Part shown: piece by piece, positions 43,958 to 50,764 of the stretch
How positions within the stretch are numbered: position 1 is the stretch's first letter
Layout of the letters: every line of letters starts with the position of its first letter
From: CAIOYC01 sp038327995
GTDB taxonomy: Bacteria > Pseudomonadota > Alphaproteobacteria > Caulobacterales > Caulobacteraceae
Assembly (NCBI GenBank): GCA_038327995.1
Contig: JBBQLP010000018.1
Coordinates: 1 to 50,764, forward strand
Reading direction: 5' to 3'
Length of the DNA: 50,764 nt
Notes under the pieces: generated by a model
What the model was told of the DNA's origin: nothing
Databases searched by the model: none
Seen by the model: only the letters and a program-made list of their open reading frames with translations
Made by a program: the position numbers and the translations under genes

Positions 43958-45739
43958 ATGGACGCCGTCGTGCCGGAGCGGATTAACCGCCTCAACGACA
44001 TTCTCGATATTCGGCGCCAGCAGCTCCTTTTCCGGCTGTTTGTGGCGGGGGTGATCATCGTCTTCTACTCGGCCTCGCTCGGGGTCGAGACGACCCTGGC
44101 CTGGGCCAGCGCCTACGGTATTCTGCAGATCATCGAGCGATCCGCCTTCACGCCCTTTGAACCCAAGCCGAAGGTCACGGGCAGGGTCGGGTATTATTTC
44201 GCCTTGGCGCTTATCGTCCTCAATCCGGTGGTCTTTTGCTTCCTCGGCGTGCTCTGGCCTTTCATGAGTGGGTCATGGGGCGTTGCCAACGGTTCGCTTT
44301 TGCTGGCGGGCGCAATGATCAATGCGGTGCTCACTACCAAGAGTTCGCGCGCCGCGTTTTTTGCGACAATCATTCCTACGGCGATGTTTGTTTTCGCCCT
44401 CCCTTTCATTGCCTGGAAAGTGGGCGCCGATCTGCAGACGACGGTCGGCGTCGCCGTTGGCGGGCTGATGCTGGTCTTTACCTCGCTTCGGTTGTGGGAG
44501 TCGGCGCATAAGGCGCATATCGCCGAGCTAAGCGCGCGGGCCGAGGCCGAACTGCGCCGGGCTGAGGCGGAGAGCGCCGTCGCCGCCAAGTCCGCGTTCG
44601 TCGCGGTGGTCAGCCACGAGTTGCGCACGCCTATTTCGGCCATCCTCGCCGGAGCGGCGGAGTTGGAACGCACCTTGGAGGGCGCTGCGCGTGGCAACGC
44701 CCGGCTGATCGCCGACGCAGGCGCAATGATGTGCACCCTGCTGAACGACCTTCTGGACCTCGCCAAGCTCGACGCTGGCCGTATGGCGGTGGAGACCATC
44801 CCCTACGACCTGCGCGAAGTGATAGCCGACCAGCTTCGCTTCTGGCGGGCTGAGGCGCGCAAGAAGGGCGTTCGCTTGCGTTTGCAAGGGGCCGCCAGGA
44901 CGCCGCACTACATCGCTTCGGACCCGACGCGCCTACGCCAGATACTCAACAACCTGCTCTCAAACGCCCTGAAGTTCACCAAGGAGGGGTCGGTCACGGT
45001 CGCCTTGCGTTGCGAGGCGCTCCCGGACGGCCGTCTCGGCTTGCATATCGACATCGCGGACACCGGATCGGGCATGAACGAAGAGCAGATGAGCCGTCTG
45101 TTCAAGCCATTCGACCAGGCTGACGCTACCATCGCCCGCACTCACGGTGGCACAGGCCTCGGCCTCGCCATCAGCCGCGAATTGGCCCGCATGATGGGCG
45201 GAGACATTTTGGTTTCCAGCATCCCGGACCAGGGCTCCTGCTTCTCGGTCACGCTTATTGTCGACAAGGCCGACGGCGTCGCGCCTGTCGTTGGAGACGC
45301 GGTGATCGAGGGCGAGGGCCAGGCCATCTCGATCCTCATCGTTGACGACCACGAGATCAACCGGCGCGCCATCGGCCTGATGCTGGGGCCCCTGTCCGCC
45401 GAAATCGCTACCGCCGCGTCCGGTGGAGAAGCCCTTATGCTGATGGCGCAGCAGACCTTCGACGTGGTGCTGATGGACGTTCATATGCCCGACATGAGCG
45501 GCCACGACGTGGCCCGCCGCCTACGCGCACAGGACGGCCTCAACCGCCATACCCCTATCATCGCCGTCACCGGCGGCGTCAGCGACGAAGACGTTCAGGC
45601 CTGTATCGATGCAGGCATGAGCGACTGGGTGGCCAAGCCGATCGATGCGGGCAAGCTTTATAGCGCCCTGGCGCGTCAGTTGAACGCGGACGAGGGGGCA
45701 GACAACGCTCCCGCCAGTGTTGAGGTTTGCGCGGCTTAA
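43958..45739 (+). CDS. Membrane-bound hybrid histidine kinase/response regulator
   Basis: A 593-aa hybrid sensor kinase. An N-terminal membrane region (about residues 24-180, five to six helices, no periplasmic domain of size) is followed by a short coiled coil (AEAELRRAEAESAVAAKSAF), HisKA with His220 (VVSHELRTP), HATPase_c (NNLLSNALKF, DTGSGM, GGTGLGLAIS) and a C-terminal receiver with IVDDHEINRR and phosphoacceptor Asp507 (VLMDVHMPDM). There is no Hpt or output domain, so the phosphate must pass on to another protein. I chose ATG 43958 over GTG 43904. The stop TTAA is shared with the convergent vsr gene. Signal unknown. Confidence 0.93.
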   Translation: MDAVVPERINRLNDILDIRRQQLLFRLFVAGVIIVFYSASLGVETTLAWASAYGILQIIERSAFTPFEPKPKVTGRVGYYFALALIVLNPVVFCFLGVLWPFMSGSWGVANGSLLLAGAMINAVLTTKSSRAAFFATIIPTAMFVFALPFIAWKVGADLQTTVGVAVGGLMLVFTSLRLWESAHKAHIAELSARAEAELRRAEAESAVAAKSAFVAVVSHELRTPISAILAGAAELERTLEGAARGNARLIADAGAMMCTLLNDLLDLAKLDAGRMAVETIPYDLREVIADQLRFWRAEARKKGVRLRLQGAARTPHYIASDPTRLRQILNNLLSNALKFTKEGSVTVALRCEALPDGRLGLHIDIADTGSGMNEEQMSRLFKPFDQADATIARTHGGTGLGLAISRELARMMGGDILVSSIPDQGSCFSVTLIVDKADGVAPVVGDAVIEGEGQAISILIVDDHEINRRAIGLMLGPLSAEIATAASGGEALMLMAQQTFDVVLMDVHMPDMSGHDVARRLRAQDGLNRHTPIIAVTGGVSDEDVQACIDAGMSDWVAKPIDAGKLYSALARQLNADEGADNAPASVEVCAA

Positions 45740-46146
45740 GCGGTCAGCTTGCCTAGCCGTGCTTCCAACACAGCCCGGCTCTTCAACTCGCACTCCCAGA
45801 TCACTTCGGCGCGCCAGCCCAATCCGGCCAGTTCCGCCTGCACACGCTCATCGCGCGCGCGGTTGCGAGCGATTTTGTTGCGCCAGTAGTCGGCGTTGGT
45901 CTTGGGCTCGCGCGCCCCGCGCTTGCAGTCGTGCCCATGCCAAAAGCAGCCGTGGACGAAGAGTGCGAGCTTTCTCCCTGCAAACACGACGTCGGGCGAT
46001 CCAGGCAGGTCCTTGCGGTGCAGGCGGTAGCGCAGACCCATTGCCGTCAGGGCGCGGCGGACGACGAGTTCGGCGGAAGAACCTTTGCTGGGCACCCGCC
46101 GCATGACCGCGGAACGCTGTTCCGGCGTGAAGGGATCAACGCCCAA
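45736..46146 (-). CDS. vsr: Very-short-patch-repair-type endonuclease (Vsr)
   Basis: A 136-aa Vsr protein, which nicks DNA beside T:G mismatches left by deamination of 5-methylcytosine. Family landmarks: RSAVMRRVPSKGSSAELVVRRAL, GSPDVVFAGRKLALFVHGCFWHGHDCK (catalytic Asp, then the Phe/Trp/His mismatch-intercalating and catalytic segment) and WRNKIARNRARD. The length is normal. The start is TTG 46146, preceded by AAGGGG that overlaps the cysK stop; the gap to cysK is 9 nt. It would be expected to protect sites methylated by a 5mC methyltransferase, and one lies 1.9 kb away. Base composition is host-like. Confidence 0.93.
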   Translation of the reverse strand: MGVDPFTPEQRSAVMRRVPSKGSSAELVVRRALTAMGLRYRLHRKDLPGSPDVVFAGRKLALFVHGCFWHGHDCKRGAREPKTNADYWRNKIARNRARDERVQAELAGLGWRAEVIWECELKSRAVLEARLGKLTA

Positions 46147-46155
46147 GAACGCCCC

Positions 46156-47142
46156 TTACAGTCCCTCGAACAACGCGGTGGAAAGATACCGCTCGGCGAA
46201 GCTCGGGATGATCGCCACGATCAGCTTGCCCGCATACTCTTCCCTCGCCGCCAGCCGGAAAGCCGCCGAGAGGGCCGCGCCGGACGAGATGCCTCCCGGC
46301 AGACCTTCAACCCGCGCGGCGCGCCGGGCCATGTCGAAGGCCTCGTCGTTCCCCACCAGCATCACCTCGTCGATCACCCCCCGATCCAGGATGCCCGGCA
46401 CGAAGCCCGCGCCGATACCCTGTATCTTGTGCGGACCCCCCGCGCCGCCAGAGAGAACCGGAGAACCTTCCGGCTCCAGCGCAATCATCTTCACCGAGGG
46501 CTTCTTGGCCTTCAGCGCCTGACCGACGCCGGAGATGGTGCCGCCCGTGCCGACGCCGGACACTACCGCGTCAACGCGCCCTGCGGTGTCGTTCCAGATT
46601 TCTTCGGCGGTTGAGATACGGTGGATGGCCGGGTTGGCGGTGTTCTCGAACTGCTGCGGCATCACCGAGCCCGGGATTTCAGCCAGAAGCTCCTGCGCCC
46701 GCGCCACCGCGCCCCGCATCCCCTTTTCGGCCGGGGTCAGCTCGATCTTGGCGCCGAGGATCAGCAGCATCTTGCGCCGCTCCACCGACATACTCTCCGG
46801 CATGACGAGGATGATCTTGTAGCCCTTGGCGGCGGCTACGAAGGCCAGGGCGATGCCGGTGTTGCCCGAGGTGGGCTCGATGATGGTAGAGCCCTCTTTC
46901 AGAAGCCCCTTGGCCTCCAGAGCCTCGACCATCGCCACCCCGATCCGGTCCTTGACGCTGGACAGGGGATTGAAGAACTCCAGCTTGGCCACGACCTCGC
47001 CCTTCGGCTTCATCTCGGCGGACAGGCGCGGCAGGCCCACAAGCGGGGTGTCGCCTATCAGGTCGAGCATGGAAGAGTAGATCTGGCCGCGCCCCTTGCG
47101 GGCGAAGCGGGCGGGAAGCTCGGGAGCGTTGGTCGCGTCCAT
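46156..47142 (-). CDS. cysK: Cysteine synthase (O-acetylserine sulfhydrylase)
   Basis: A 328-aa PLP enzyme that forms cysteine from O-acetylserine and sulfide. The PLP Lys is in NPLSSVKDRIG, the substrate loop is PTSGNTGIALAF, and the phosphate-binding glycine loop is GVGTGGTISG. The C-terminal GGISSGAALSAA is also conserved. The ATG at 47142 is the first family-compatible start, with AGAGAG upstream; the open frame beyond it is unrelated. It lies 109 bp downstream of the AlbA_2 gene and is followed after 9 nt by vsr, so a metabolic gene is embedded among DNA methylation genes. Confidence 0.95.
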   Translation of the reverse strand: MDATNAPELPARFARKGRGQIYSSMLDLIGDTPLVGLPRLSAEMKPKGEVVAKLEFFNPLSSVKDRIGVAMVEALEAKGLLKEGSTIIEPTSGNTGIALAFVAAAKGYKIILVMPESMSVERRKMLLILGAKIELTPAEKGMRGAVARAQELLAEIPGSVMPQQFENTANPAIHRISTAEEIWNDTAGRVDAVVSGVGTGGTISGVGQALKAKKPSVKMIALEPEGSPVLSGGAGGPHKIQGIGAGFVPGILDRGVIDEVMLVGNDEAFDMARRAARVEGLPGGISSGAALSAAFRLAAREEYAGKLIVAIIPSFAERYLSTALFEGL

Positions 47143-47209
47143 GGTCGGTCTCTCTTCGATGGGCCCTTTGTGAGGAGATATAGGCGCGGCGTGGACGGCT
47201 GTCTTGCCA

Positions 47210-47223
47210 GTTGATCTATCAAC
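47210..47223. repeat. 14-bp inverted repeat at the edge of the low-GC segment
   Basis: GTTGAT-CT-ATCAAC, perfect 6-bp arms, 68 bp upstream of cysK and 28 bp beyond the AlbA_2 stop. It lies right where base composition changes. It could be a cysK operator or a recombination-associated site; there is no T-tract to make it a terminator. Confidence 0.4.
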
Positions 47224-48655
47224 GGCCCCTACGCCTACTCGGCAGCGATGATCAGCCAGCTTGCCTGTCATTCAGCAAGCGGGTCAAATCCGCTGCTTTG
47301 ATTCTGTCAGTGCTGCGTCCATATCGAAAGTATATCATCCCTTCATCGATCTCCTTTGTGAAATCACGTAGGGACATAATGGGCTTATCCCTTGAAGGGT
47401 ACGTATATATGACGGCCACATTCACAGAACTTATCGTAATTAGACCGTGGCATATTTCAAAGAAGGGGGTGAATATACTTTTTAAGCACGCTCCAATGTC
47501 ATCGAACAAGCGATCAATGACCGATATGTCGTTAATTCCACAAACTGTTCCATCATTCTCGATTCCGAGAAATACATATCCACCATCATGATTCGCAAAC
47601 GCAGCAAGCGTTTTGATGACCTTGGCTTTCTCAACTTGGTCAGCGGGAGTTTGACGCTTAAACTCAACGTAGTGGCTTTCAAAGCCCGGCAGAATTGCCT
47701 GAGAGGGTCGGCTTATCGCCAGGATTTCATCGACCCGAATTTGACTTATAGGACTAAAGCCTTCGAAAGGCTTATCTGCCGATGCCTCAGCAATTCGGTG
47801 GTTCATAAATATATTTGCATCATCGTTTGACGCAGCAGCAATGTCTGGAAATTTCGAGTTCAATTCAGAGACTACTGCAGGAGAAATTACGCGGCCGGGT
47901 CGGACAAAAAACGACATGACCTCATCGCGCTTCATATTGTTAAGGTTCATTCGTTTGATGAGCGCTATTTCACGGCGGTTAAGAGTGCGCCAAATAACCT
48001 CATTAGTTTCCATCATCGTCGGGCTCCTGCATGGCAAGTGCGTTTAGAAGCTCTGACTTGAGAAAATCGACCACTGGGACTGCTAGGCCATCTCCAATAA
48101 CCGAGAGTGCGGCGGTTCTTTTTTCAGGGAGTTTAAACTGCGGCGGCAGCCCCATTAGGTTTGCAGCCTCGCGCGACGATAAGGGGCGAAATCTTACCCC
48201 CTTCGGCCCTACAAATATCAAAAGCTGCTGTGATGAACCTCCCTTTGGCGTCCGTATGCAGCCCGCGAAGCCGTCAAAACGAAGTTCTGCTCGCTGAATT
48301 TTCTTTCCTGATTCGGACCTCATTCGCCTGAAAACTGTTCCAACTTCTTCAGTCTGTCTTGCTTTTGCCGCCTCTATTTTTTTCCTATTCGTATCGCTAA
48401 GTAGAGACACTAGGTGATTCTGCTTATCGTCAGGAAGCCAACCACCGTCACTATTGTTGAGGGCCGTCGGTAGCAGATTATTATTTGCTGGGGGGAATTT
48501 CAGCCTCCACCAAACCCACCGCTTAACCAAAGCTGCGGGCAGCGCGTCATATGCTGTTTGGACCTTTTTGCTATGAAACGGCCTTGTAGGCTCAACTTGT
48601 GTGATGGAGTTGGGAGGTGGAGACGCTGTAGCAATTAAAAACATCCGCGGCCTCG
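47224..48655. other. Low-GC segment, probable horizontally acquired DNA
   Basis: Base composition falls sharply here. By direct count, 47401-47460 has 23 of 60 G+C and 48361-48420 has 25 of 60, against 39 of 60 at 48721-48780 in the same gene as the latter. The segment spans all of the AlbA_2 gene and the C-terminal half of the methyltransferase gene. I see no transposase, integrase or direct repeats at the edges. Confidence 0.75.
47252..48016 (-). CDS. AlbA_2 (Schlafen-like) domain protein coupled to a DNA methyltransferase
   Basis: A 254-aa protein. Residues ~1-60 look like a helix-turn-helix (LNRREIALIKRMNLNNMKRDE). Residues ~100-250 match the AlbA_2 domain, with SHYVEFKRQTP, KTLAAFANHDGGYVFLGIENDG and YFRYGRSTDRI. 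AlbA_2 is found in Schlafen-related nucleases and transcriptional regulators; some members are anti-phage effectors. I start it at ATG 48016, which has AGGAG 7 nt upstream; its first 14 nt overlap the methyltransferase stop. Base composition is foreign (about 40% G+C in the line counted). Function unproven; a methylation-linked effector or a regulator are the main options. Confidence 0.82.
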   Translation of the reverse strand: MMETNEVIWRTLNRREIALIKRMNLNNMKRDEVMSFFVRPGRVISPAVVSELNSKFPDIAAASNDDANIFMNHRIAEASADKPFEGFSPISQIRVDEILAISRPSQAILPGFESHYVEFKRQTPADQVEKAKVIKTLAAFANHDGGYVFLGIENDGTVCGINDISVIDRLFDDIGACLKSIFTPFFEICHGLITISSVNVAVIYTYPSRDKPIMSLRDFTKEIDEGMIYFRYGRSTDRIKAADLTRLLNDRQAG

Positions 48656-49157
48656 ACTGGGGCAGGAAGCGTGCCGCGTCGATTTCCAGCGCGCCGAAGC
48701 GGTAGCCCTCATTGGCCAGCGCCTGACAGAGAGCAGTGAAGTCCGCCCCGCCGTGAGAGGTGAGAAGGCCGGTGACGTTCTCGATGACGATGGTGCGCGG
48801 GGCGCGGCCCTCGGCGTTCAGCGCCTTCATCAGCGTCCAGAAGCCCCAGAAGGCGGAGGAGCGGGCGCCGGACAGCCCCTCCCGCTTGCCAGCGAGACTG
48901 AGGTCCTGACAGGGGGATGAAGCCCAGGCCAGATCGACCGCGCCGCCATGTTTGGGACGCGGCAGGTCGGCGGTGGTGAGGGCGTGAACATCGCCCTGAT
49001 GAAAATCATCGTCGCCCCAATTGGCGCGATAGGTTTCGGCCTTCACCCGGTCGAAGTCGTTGGCGAACAGGCACTTCCACCGGGAACCCAGCCCCGCCCG
49101 CGCCATGCCGCCCCCGGCGAAGAACTCATAGAAGGTGAAGGGCGGGGTGCTGGTCAC
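48003..49157 (-). CDS. DNA (cytosine-5-)-methyltransferase, compositional chimera
   Basis: A 384-aa C5-methyltransferase. Motif I is FYEFFAGGGMARAGLG, motif IV ASSPCQDLSLAG (nucleophile Cys83), motif VI VIENVTG, motif VIII QSRPRMF (residues 167-171), and motifs IX/X lie near FRPLSSREAANLMG and VIGDGLAVPV. The target-recognition region is residues ~180-300. Codons before QSRPR are GC-rich like the host; those after are AT-rich. The target sequence cannot be read from the protein. The start is GTG 49157 with a weak ribosome site. It overlaps the AlbA_2 gene by 14 nt. No separate restriction enzyme is recognisable. Confidence 0.93.
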   Translation of the reverse strand: MTSTPPFTFYEFFAGGGMARAGLGSRWKCLFANDFDRVKAETYRANWGDDDFHQGDVHALTTADLPRPKHGGAVDLAWASSPCQDLSLAGKREGLSGARSSAFWGFWTLMKALNAEGRAPRTIVIENVTGLLTSHGGADFTALCQALANEGYRFGALEIDAARFLPQSRPRMFLIATASPPPNSITQVEPTRPFHSKKVQTAYDALPAALVKRWVWWRLKFPPANNNLLPTALNNSDGGWLPDDKQNHLVSLLSDTNRKKIEAAKARQTEEVGTVFRRMRSESGKKIQRAELRFDGFAGCIRTPKGGSSQQLLIFVGPKGVRFRPLSSREAANLMGLPPQFKLPEKRTAALSVIGDGLAVPVVDFLKSELLNALAMQEPDDDGN

Positions 49158-49219
49158 GCCCCAAGGCTAGGGTGATTTGGGGGCGAGCGTCACGCGTTGT
49201 GCAGCCGCCCCCTCACCGC

Positions 49220-50407
49220 CTAGAAAATCTCGAAAAGGCCCGCCGCGCCCATCCCGCCGCCGATGCACATAGTGACGACGCCGAGCTTGGCCCCGCGACG
49301 CTTGCCTTCCATCAACAAATGGCCGGTGCAGCGGGCGCCCGTCATGCCGAACGGGTGGCCAATGGCGATAGAGCCGCCGTTGACGTTGTATTTCTCGGGG
49401 TCGATCCCGAGCTTGTCGCGGCTGTATAGGCATTGGGAAGCGAAGGCTTCGTTCAATTCCCAAAGGTCGATGTCATCCACCTTCAGCCCATGGCGCGCGA
49501 GTAGGCGCGGCACGGCGTAGATCGGGCCGATGCCCATCTCATCCGGCTCGCAGCCCGCCACCGCGAAGCCCTTGAAGCGGCCCATGGGCGAGAGGCCACG
49601 GCGTTCGGCTTCCTTGGACTCCATCACCACCACGGCGGCGGCGCCGTCCGACAGTTGCGAGGCGTTGCCAGCGGTGACAAACTTGCCCTCGCCCATCACT
49701 GGCTTCAGGCTGGAGAGCCCTTCCAGCGTGGTGTCGGGGCGGTTGCACTCATCCTTGTCGACAACGTAGTCGACGATGGTCTCTTCCTTCGTCACCTTGT
49801 CGATCAGCTTCATCTTAGTGTTCATGGGAACGATCTCGTCCTTGAACTTGCCGTCGGCCTGGGCCTTGGCGATGCGCTGCTGGCTGCGCAGGGCGTATTC
49901 GTCCTGGTATTCGCGGCTGACGTTGTAGCGCTTGGCCACGATGTCGGCGGTGTCGATCATCGCCATCCACAGGGCGGGCTTGATGTTCAGAAGCTTTTCT
50001 TCAGTGATCATGTAGCGATTCATGTGCCCGCCGCCCTGCACCAGGGAGATCGACTCCACGCCGCTGCCGATGGCTACGTCCGCGCCTTCGTTCTTCACGT
50101 AGTGGGCGGCGGAGGCGATGGCCTGCAGGCCGGAAGAGCAGAAGCGGTTGATAGTGGTTCCGCTGGTGGTCACGGGCAGGCCCGCCCAGATGGCGGCGTT
50201 GCGGGCGACGTTCATGCCCGTGGCGCCTTCCGGCCCGCCGCAGCCCATGAAAACATCTTCCACTTCCGGACCTTCGAGCCCGGCGCGGGCCACGGCATGC
50301 TGGATGGCGTGGCCGCCCATGGCCGCTCCATGGGTGTTGTTGAACCCTCCCCGTGCTGATTTGGCGAGGCCCGTGCGGGCGTAGGAGACGATGACGGCGT
50401 CGCGCAT
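49220..50407 (-). CDS. Acetyl-CoA C-acyltransferase (thiolase)
   Basis: A 395-aa thiolase of the degradative/biosynthetic acetyl-CoA acetyltransferase type. The active-site nucleophile is Cys90 (NRFCSSGLQAIA), with His in IAIGHPFGMTG and the second Cys in TMCIGGGMGAAG. It cleaves 3-oxoacyl-CoA in beta-oxidation or joins two acetyl-CoA. I prefer ATG 50407 (MRDAVIVSYARTG), with GGAAGG about 12 nt upstream; ATG 50440 would add 11 residues. It stands alone on the minus strand, divergent from the amidohydrolase gene. It may serve the same fatty-acid/acyl-CoA route as the dehydrogenase at 41195, but is not in its operon. Confidence 0.94.
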   Translation of the reverse strand: MRDAVIVSYARTGLAKSARGGFNNTHGAAMGGHAIQHAVARAGLEGPEVEDVFMGCGGPEGATGMNVARNAAIWAGLPVTTSGTTINRFCSSGLQAIASAAHYVKNEGADVAIGSGVESISLVQGGGHMNRYMITEEKLLNIKPALWMAMIDTADIVAKRYNVSREYQDEYALRSQQRIAKAQADGKFKDEIVPMNTKMKLIDKVTKEETIVDYVVDKDECNRPDTTLEGLSSLKPVMGEGKFVTAGNASQLSDGAAAVVVMESKEAERRGLSPMGRFKGFAVAGCEPDEMGIGPIYAVPRLLARHGLKVDDIDLWELNEAFASQCLYSRDKLGIDPEKYNVNGGSIAIGHPFGMTGARCTGHLLMEGKRRGAKLGVVTMCIGGGMGAAGLFEIF

Positions 50408-50610
50408 CTTGGCGATTTCCCTTCCGAGTTTTTCTGTCAAACGCTAGTTTGAATTGTCGCGCCGCACCCTAGGCGATGAGTTTCCGTTACGCCAGTTGCC
50501 GCTAACGTAAAGAGCCCTGAGTTGACCCAGGGGCTTTCGGGGCGACCGGCTTGACGGGCCGGTCCGGCGGGCGGACGCTGGTAAACAACGATAAGACAGG
50601 GAGGCCCCTC

Positions 50611-50764
50611 ATGGCCGCGCATGCCTATGACATCGTCCTGCGGGGCGGCCTCGTCTACGACGGCGCGGGCGGCGCACCCTACCGTGCCGACGTCGGCGTG
50701 AAGAACGGTCTCATAACCGCTGTAGACGAACACCTGCCCGCCGGCGCCGAGGAGATCGACGCCC
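50611..50764 (+). CDS. Amidohydrolase, N-acyl-D-amino-acid deacylase-like, partial (5' end only)
   Basis: Only the first 51 codons are in the window: MAAHAYDIVLRGGLVYDGAG followed by GGAPYRADVGVKNGLITAVDEHLPAGAEEIDA. This is the N-terminal beta-sandwich of the amidohydrolase superfamily, closest to N-acyl-D-amino-acid deacylases (D-aminoacylase). The metal-binding His-x-His would follow just outside the window. GGGAGG 8 nt before ATG 50611 fixes the start. The upstream 200 bp is shared with the thiolase gene and contains an imperfect hairpin at 50504-50522 (AGCCCTG / CAGGGGCT). Confidence 0.8.
   Translation, partial: MAAHAYDIVLRGGLVYDGAGGAPYRADVGVKNGLITAVDEHLPAGAEEIDA

Noticed and set aside
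47224..48655. A complete mobile element or prophage
   Set aside because: No integrase, transposase, terminal repeats or tRNA were found; composition alone supports transfer or recombination, not a specific element.
50504..50522. Rho-independent terminator between thiolase and amidohydrolase
   Set aside because: The stem is short with a bulge, and both genes start here and run apart, so no transcript is expected to end.

Overview
The window is a dense, GC-rich piece of bacterial chromosome. Genes run on both strands, usually with gaps under 100 bp and many 4-nt start/stop overlaps. I see no rRNA, tRNA, CRISPR array, transposase or phage gene. The proteins point to an aerobic Gram-negative alphaproteobacterium: an aa3 cytochrome c oxidase cluster with CtaG and a tiny membrane ORF, many Tat- or Sec-exported enzymes, a LiuR-like MerR regulator beside an acyl-CoA dehydrogenase, and REP-like intergenic repeats. 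Caulobacterales (Caulobacter/Phenylobacterium-like) is my best guess, from gene content only.

Layout. 1-3.3 kb: divergent glmM (cut by the window edge) and glmS, two steps of UDP-GlcNAc synthesis. 3.3-11.9 kb: a nine-gene minus-strand run, probably one transcript. In transcription order it encodes a short-chain dehydrogenase, an N,N-dimethylformamidase-like protein, a class III aminotransferase, an amidase, an exported DUF885 metallopeptidase, a small basic protein, a divergent SDR lacking the catalytic Tyr, and a DsbA/HCCA-isomerase-like protein. It looks like an uncharacterised amide/amine catabolic unit. 11.9-19.4 kb: housekeeping and envelope functions (DUF2252 protein, glycerate-kinase-like P-loop kinase, M61 peptidase, FKBP, [2Fe-2S] protein, RsuA, a class I rRNA-type methyltransferase, GST). 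19.5-28.8 kb: a divergent phosphoenolpyruvate carboxylase homologue, a DUF188 protein, a flavoprotein, a GreA/GreB-family protein, a second FKBP, and an amino-acid permease coupled to a Tat-exported phospholipase C. 28.9-32.8 kb: clpB, with a 20-bp inverted repeat upstream, and a medium-chain dehydrogenase.

32.8-36 kb is looser: a 423-bp stretch without a gene, two linked unknown genes, a Gly/Tyr-rich secreted protein with a clear terminator, and an FAD monooxygenase. 36-40.4 kb is the oxidase cluster ctaC-ctaD-ctaB-small ORF-ctaG. It stops without ctaE beside a REP-like repeat. 40.5-45.7 kb: a MerR regulator with a candidate operator, an acyl-CoA dehydrogenase, VOC and OsmC proteins, and a membrane hybrid histidine kinase.

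45.7-49.2 kb is the most accessory-looking part. A Vsr-type endonuclease sits directly behind cysK. Upstream of cysK is a cytosine-5 DNA methyltransferase that overlaps a gene for an AlbA_2 (Schlafen-like) protein. Base composition drops sharply inside the methyltransferase gene, at its QSRPR motif, and stays low through the AlbA_2 gene. The enzyme therefore looks like a chimera of a GC-rich catalytic half and a transferred specificity half that came with its partner. The window ends with a thiolase and the start of a divergent D-aminoacylase-like amidohydrolase.
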